DNA of 64,000 bases from Termitomyces sp. T153 (lineage: Eukaryota; Basidiomycota; Agaricomycetes; Agaricales; Lyophyllaceae). Location: positions 62,001-126,000 of the forward strand of contig JACKQL020000044.1 of assembly GCA_018296165.2 (NCBI GenBank), in the 5' to 3' direction. A program made the position numbers and the translations under genes. Below are positions 59,886 through 64,000 of the stretch, in pieces (within the stretch, counting starts at the first letter, position 1; each line of letters begins with the position of its first letter). The notes below the pieces were generated by a model. The model saw only the letters and a program-made list of their open reading frames with translations. It made no database searches and was not told the origin of the DNA.

Positions 59886-60248
59886 TTGACATGCCCAAGC
59901 GGGGCTGCACTGTCAGACCTTTGGAGGTGTCAGAGAGCTTGGCAAGGGCTCTGGAGTTAGTGTTTGTATGTCTGAAAGGGGGCTTCAAGGTTCTTCTGTC
60001 TCAGAATGAAGGGCATTGGAGAAGGCAGTTTCATTTTCTATTGACAGACAAGAGAACCTGTTAGCACCTAGCAATAGAGGCATACACCTCATCTGTTGCT
60101 TGACTAAAAATCCTCCTCCTGCTCTGGAGGTGAGGTGCACACACTGGCTTTCTCCAGGGTCAACTTTGGCATGGGCTTGTCCAGTGACAGAGCTCCAGCG
60201 GTGTTTTTTGCAGCCAAGAGCTGCAGGAGAAGTTCCTTCTGCTCTGCT

Positions 60249-61327
60249 ATAGAGAGGTAGTGTACCTCCAGGCCCAGGGGACAGTGTCATGCAAAGTGCC
60301 TGGGCTTCTTGCATCTCCGGCACAACAGCGGGGCTGCACAGAGTTGTCAGGCCACATCCACATCCATGGGGATCCCTGGTGGTAGGGGATGCACTGTGGG
60401 GGTGGCTGGAGTGAGGGCTGGCACTGGGTGAGTAGGTGTGGGGTGGCAGAGGTTGCTGACCAGAGCAGGGTGCAGCATGGAATAGGGGCAGCAGAGCTCC
60501 CTCTGTACCTCCATAAGTTGCCATTGGTCTTGGGCTACCTTTTACCATGATGCAATCTTTTTATTGTCGGGGTGACCCTCTGCCAGGTTGTCAATGTGTT
60601 CCACTAAGGCAGGGTGCAAGCCATTCCTGAAGGTGAGGCATAGTTGGAGGCCATTGGAGTAGGTGGCCTGTTTGACCAGGGCTCAGAACAAGTCAATATA
60701 CTCATCCAATGTACACTTTCCTTGTTTGTACTGCTTCCTGTCATACAGCATCAGTGCTGCCATCTTGGCAGGGTCTAATGGGAAAAACTCTGTGCAAAAG
60801 TCCTTCTCAAAGGTGGCCCAGTCCAGAAAGCTCCCCACACCTCTGGGATGGTGGAAAACTTGCAACATGTAGGTGGAGGCACATCCAGTCTTCATGTATG
60901 ACAGCATCCAGGCTATTTTCAATGCATCAGAGTCAAAAGTGTCCCTGCTGAGGTGAATGTAGGTGAAGCAGGACTGTAGGAATTGCTCCCCACCAGATTG
61001 GGCACTGTTGTATGTGTCTGGCAGCACTGGACAAGGGATCCACAGCCATAGGGTTACTGGAGCTACCAGAGTAGGTGCTGCAGCAGGCAGAGCTGGTTCC
61101 ACTATTGCAGGAGGGGTGGAGTTAGGGCTTAGGCATTATAGCAGTGCCTGGAGGGATTGGAAGATAAGATCTGTTGTCTGACAGAGGGTAGAGAGTTTGG
61201 TTGTATGGTGGGTGAGAGATGATTGCATTAATTGCACCTGGGTCTCTAGGTGGAGCAGGCAAGTCCAGGCTTTGTCCTGTGGGGCTGGGGCCTCCAAGGG
61301 TGTGTCTGGGTTGGCAAGCTGAGGCAT
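60249..61327 (-). pseudogene. Gag of element B2
   Basis: N-terminal coiled piece 61136-61327 (TCLLHLETQVQLMQSSLTHH). Capsid frame 60683-61102, 139 residues (FCTEFFPLDPAKMAALMLYD near its end). Then the ATYSNGLQLCLTFRNGLHPA segment (about 60600-60660) and a degraded CCHC knuckle (about 60290-60340). It is interrupted by a few stops. Confidence 0.8.
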
Positions 61328-61433
61328 AGATCTCTGTGGTGCTTAATCCTGGCAGAGAAGTGATGAATAGCAGCTCAGAGGTTCCTTGCAGCTATGCAGG
61401 GCTTCCAGGCCAGTTTTAGAAGACTTGTTCTGC

Positions 61434-61783
61434 TGTAAGGACAACCTCCAGGGTGGCAGATCAGAGTCATGCAGCTAGCAGAGGGGAATCCAAAGTATAT
61501 TAGCAGAGTAGATGACAATACAAATCAGTAACTAATCACCTAGTAGAGGGGAATCTGAAGAGAACAAGTCTAAGGATCCCTGCTGCTTGGCGCAGTGCAT
61601 CGGTGGGTAGCAGAGGTGTGGGAACTACTGTACAGGTGACCAGAGTTACTCCTAACCCTAGGGAGATGGTTGCTGAGGTAATACGGAGAACTCCAGGGTT
61701 CTGGAAAGAGCCCTAGAAATGTCAAACAAGCTGTGGAGGTGCTGGAACCAGTCATGGAGGTTGGAAATGGAAGTCCTCTGACA
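61434..61783 (-). repeat. 5' LTR of element B2
   Basis: 350 bp, homologous to 55765-56134 and followed by the second copy of ccaac. Confidence 0.9.
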
Positions 61784-61788
61784 CCAAC

Positions 61789-62633
61789 AGCCAAATTGAA
61801 TGTGTAAACTAGGAGTTGGAGCAGTACCTCTACCTCTTCTGCAACAAATGCCAGGATGATTGGGACAAACTCCTCCTCAATAGGGAGTTCCAGTACAACA
61901 ACCATGTCCATGCATCCACCCAAGTCTCCCCCTTCTTCCTCAACACTGGACAGCACCCATGCATGGGTTACAAACTCCAAGCCTGGCCCTTGAACAAGTT
62001 TGTGGACTGGATGGAGAAGTCACAGGAGGAGGCCTGGGCAGCTCTTGTGAAGGCAAAGGATGACATGGCACAATACTACAACCATGGAAGGACTCCAGTG
62101 CTCAAATACCAGCCCAGAGATTGAGTCTATCTGGATGCTTCTGATATTACAACTACCTGACCATCAAAAAAGCTCTTGCACTGCCAACTGGGACCTTTTA
62201 CAGTGGAACAACAAGTAGGGCCCCTAGCATATTGCCTCTGGCTCCCCATGGGAATGTACCAGCTCCATCTAGTGTTCATTGTAGTTAAGTTGTCTCTAGC
62301 CCTAAAAGACCTTATTTCAGGGCAATGTCTACCACCCCTGCCACCTCCAGTGGTGGTTGACAACAATGAGGAGTATGAGGTGGAGGAGATCCTGGATAGT
62401 CATCTATTCCAGTGATGGCTACAGTACAAGGTGAAGTGGAAAGGTTACAGTATTAAGGACATCTTCTAGGAACCATGGGAGAATATGCATGCTCCAGGGC
62501 TTATCAGAGAGTTCCATCAGAAACACCCAGATGCACTGCATGCCATTCAAGCAATCTATCCCATCTCCTCAGTGGACCAGGCAATCCAGAACTTCTTCTA
62601 CCCCACATGTTGAGACACCACATGCTAGAGAGG
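61789..62633 (+). pseudogene. Second integrase part and chromodomain of element B3
   Basis: It continues the integrase split at 55764: ELEQYLYLFCNKCQDDWDKL (61811-61870), the LDASDITTT region, LGPFTVEQQVGPLAY, EYEVEEILDSHLFQ and a chromodomain VKWKGYSIKDIF (about 62430-62470). It ends just before the 3' LTR. Confidence 0.83.
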
Positions 62634-62639
62634 GGATGA

Positions 62640-63008
62640 TGTCAGGGAACTTTCATTTCTGAATTCCACAGCTTGTTCCAACACCTTCACAGCTCACTCA
62701 ATGTCTCTGGGGTTCATGCCAGACCTCCAGAGATCCCTGGAGACCTGCAGGACTTTCTGTATTACCTTATTGATCACTTCTCTAGGGTTAAAAGTAGCTC
62801 TGGTCTTCTGTACAGCTGTTCCTATGCCTCTACCACCTGTTGATGTGCTGTGCCAAGCAGTGGGGATTCTTAAACTTGTTCTCTTCAGATTCTCCTCTGC
62901 TAGATGATTACTTACTGCTGTATTGTTGTCTATTTTGCTAATCTACTTTGAATTCCCCTCTGCTAGCTGCATAACTCTGAGCTGCCACTCCCAGTGGTTG
63001 CCCTTACA
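62640..63008 (+). repeat. 3' LTR of element B3
   Basis: 369 bp, TGTCAGGG...CTTACA on the plus strand, followed by the target duplication ggatt. Confidence 0.9.
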
Positions 63009-63013
63009 GGATT

Positions 63014-64000
63014 GATGGAGGTTGAAGGGGATTTTTGGAAAAGGGAGAATGAGGTGCTCTGGGGCCCATGAGTTGACACAGAGGGGCTAGGGCATTTTAG
63101 CAGGGTTGGGGTGCATTTAGGGGGGTGGTGTTTCCATGGGAGCCATGGAGGTTGAAATGGAGAAGTTAGTCCCAGAGAGGCCATGTGATGCAATTTCAAG
63201 GGGCAGGTTTCCCACTGGGGTTCCCAGGCTCATTGATGTAGAAGAGGGTGCAATTGGAGGCAATGTCATTGTTGATAGGCTGAGGTGGCCTTTGGGTATG
63301 GGGCTCAGAAGCAGTGGGCTGGTTCTAAGTACAAAAAGTTCTAGGGACAGAGTTTGCTCTGGAGCAAGCAAAGAAGGCCAAGGTGTGAGCAGCAAGTTGG
63401 TTGAAGAGCCCTCTGGCAGGGTTGAGAGACCTTAGAATGTTGGATGCAGTGTTGAGCTCCTTCTGCTGGCAGGGAATGGGGGCTGGGACTTCACTTTATA
63501 TCTGAGTAGGTTCTTCTCATTGTATGTGGAAGAAGCTGGCAGTGTCCAAAGGGTCTCAAATTGACAGGGTTCAGGCTGGTGCGAATTTCTTTGACCAGAG
63601 TGCAGAGTTTGCTCCAGAGGTTGGCATTGATCCCCAGGGTACCTTGCATTGTTTTGGGCAGGGTGTCCTGTAGGTATTCCCTATGAAAGTTGAGGAGATG
63701 GTCTGCCCAGACCTCCAGAGTCTCTGGGGTATTGTGATAATCAAGGCTAATAAGGAGGGCACAAGCATGCCTTGCAAACTCCATGAGAGAGAAGTGGAGG
63801 GAGTGGAGAACTTTGTTGTGTTGTTGGATATAGGCCTTGACTTGCTGCTGTCTAGAAGAGGGGGAAATTTGAGTGGGAAATTGGAGTCAAGAGGGGGAAT
63901 AGTTATCTGGTTGTTCCAGAGGAACAGGAGCCACAGTGGGGATTGGATAGGCATAGTAATGTGCTGGAGGGAGGTAGGCAGAGTTGGGCAAGGCTGGGAG
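63014..64000 (-). pseudogene. N-terminal gag region of element D, incomplete at window end
   Basis: Minus-strand frames at 63491-63784 (97 residues, TPETLEVWADHLLNFHREYL) and the Ser/Pro-rich 62963-63395 segments lead into the element D gag at 54184 once B3 is removed. The frame QKSPSTSINP continues as LTQPTH across the site. I do not recognise a domain in the 63491-63784 piece. Confidence 0.45.

Larger units (their letters stand above)
55765..61783 (-). mobile_element. Ty3/gypsy element B2 (family B), inserted in element B3
   Basis: The 6,019-bp insertion is bounded by LTRs 55765-56134 and 61434-61783 and by ccaac on both sides (55760-55764 and 61784-61788), a perfect target duplication. 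It splits the integrase of B3 between TTYHLQPN and the following QxExVNxELEQYL. The minus-strand order is gag, protease, (RT palm deleted), RNase H, integrase and chromodomain. An 866-bp LTR-like block is inserted in RNase H. Confidence 0.9.
54190..63008 (+). mobile_element. Deleted Ty3/gypsy element B3 (family B), inserted in element D
   Basis: The 5' end TGTTAGG at 54190 and 3' end CTTACA at 63008 are flanked by ggatt on both sides (54185-54189 and 63009-63013), a perfect target duplication, and the minus-strand frame of element D continues across. After removal of the nested element B2 the copy is only about 2.8 kb. It has a truncated 5' LTR (54190 to about 54418), an inverted gag piece (about 54419-54620), RNase H and integrase, and a full 3' LTR. 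Protease and RT are missing. Confidence 0.88.
46640..64000 (-). mobile_element. Old Ty3/gypsy element D, host of nested insertions; runs off the window end
   Basis: Minus-strand gag, protease, RT, RNase H, integrase and chromodomain are found in the correct order from the right edge to about 46.65 kb, once four foreign blocks are removed: 54190-63008 (element B3), about 50760-52111 (plus-strand gag piece), 47364-48442 (solo LTR) and what those contain. At the B3 and solo-LTR sites the minus-strand reading is continuous across the removed block. The element's own LTRs were not recognised; the 5' one must lie beyond 64000. Stops and loss of CpG are general. Confidence 0.75.

Overview
The window is genomic DNA of a filamentous basidiomycete, most likely a mushroom-forming Agaricomycete. 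The evidence is short 46-64 nt GT-AG introns, a hydrophobic surface binding protein (HsbA) gene, a DUF6535 membrane-protein gene, a ULD-type ubiquitin-like domain gene, Ty3/gypsy retroelements of the chromodomain type, a DIRS-like retroelement and a KDZ transposase. Species cannot be read from the sequence; an ectomycorrhizal or other transposon-rich genome would fit.

Layout. 87-7876 is a complete Ty3/gypsy insertion with two 235-bp LTRs and a 5-bp target duplication. Its gag end, 3' end and LTRs keep CpG, but its protease-RT-integrase core is almost devoid of CpG and full of TGA stops. 7.9-20.9 kb is the gene-bearing island. It holds HsbA (minus, 4 exons), a small divergent hypothetical gene, an intron-containing tRNA-Gly(UCC), cystathionine gamma-lyase (plus, 3 exons), a 12-exon ankyrin gene (minus) whose repeats are one exon each, and a DUF6535 transmembrane protein (plus). 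I rebuilt these gene models from splice sites and reading phase.

20.9-64 kb is a transposon graveyard with very low CpG. In order it holds a diverged tandem duplication, a DIRS-like RT/RNase H, a truncated minus-strand gypsy element (26.3-31.2 kb), a decayed minus-strand gene split by a solo LTR with a perfect target duplication (32.8-33.8 kb), six tandem tRNA-like units (35.1-36.1 kb), a decayed minus-strand gene (36.3-38.4 kb) and a decayed KDZ transposase (39.3-43.3 kb). From about 46.6 kb to the window end lies one old minus-strand gypsy element. It was hit by a solo LTR, by a foreign gag fragment and by a deleted plus-strand gypsy copy. That copy was hit by a minus-strand gypsy copy, which in turn carries an LTR-like insert. 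Four of the insertions show 5-bp target duplications with identical ends, so the order of events can be read.

The cellular genes do not form a pathway. The host genes are intact, while nearly every transposon reading frame in the right two thirds carries stops of the kind expected from deamination of methylated CpG.
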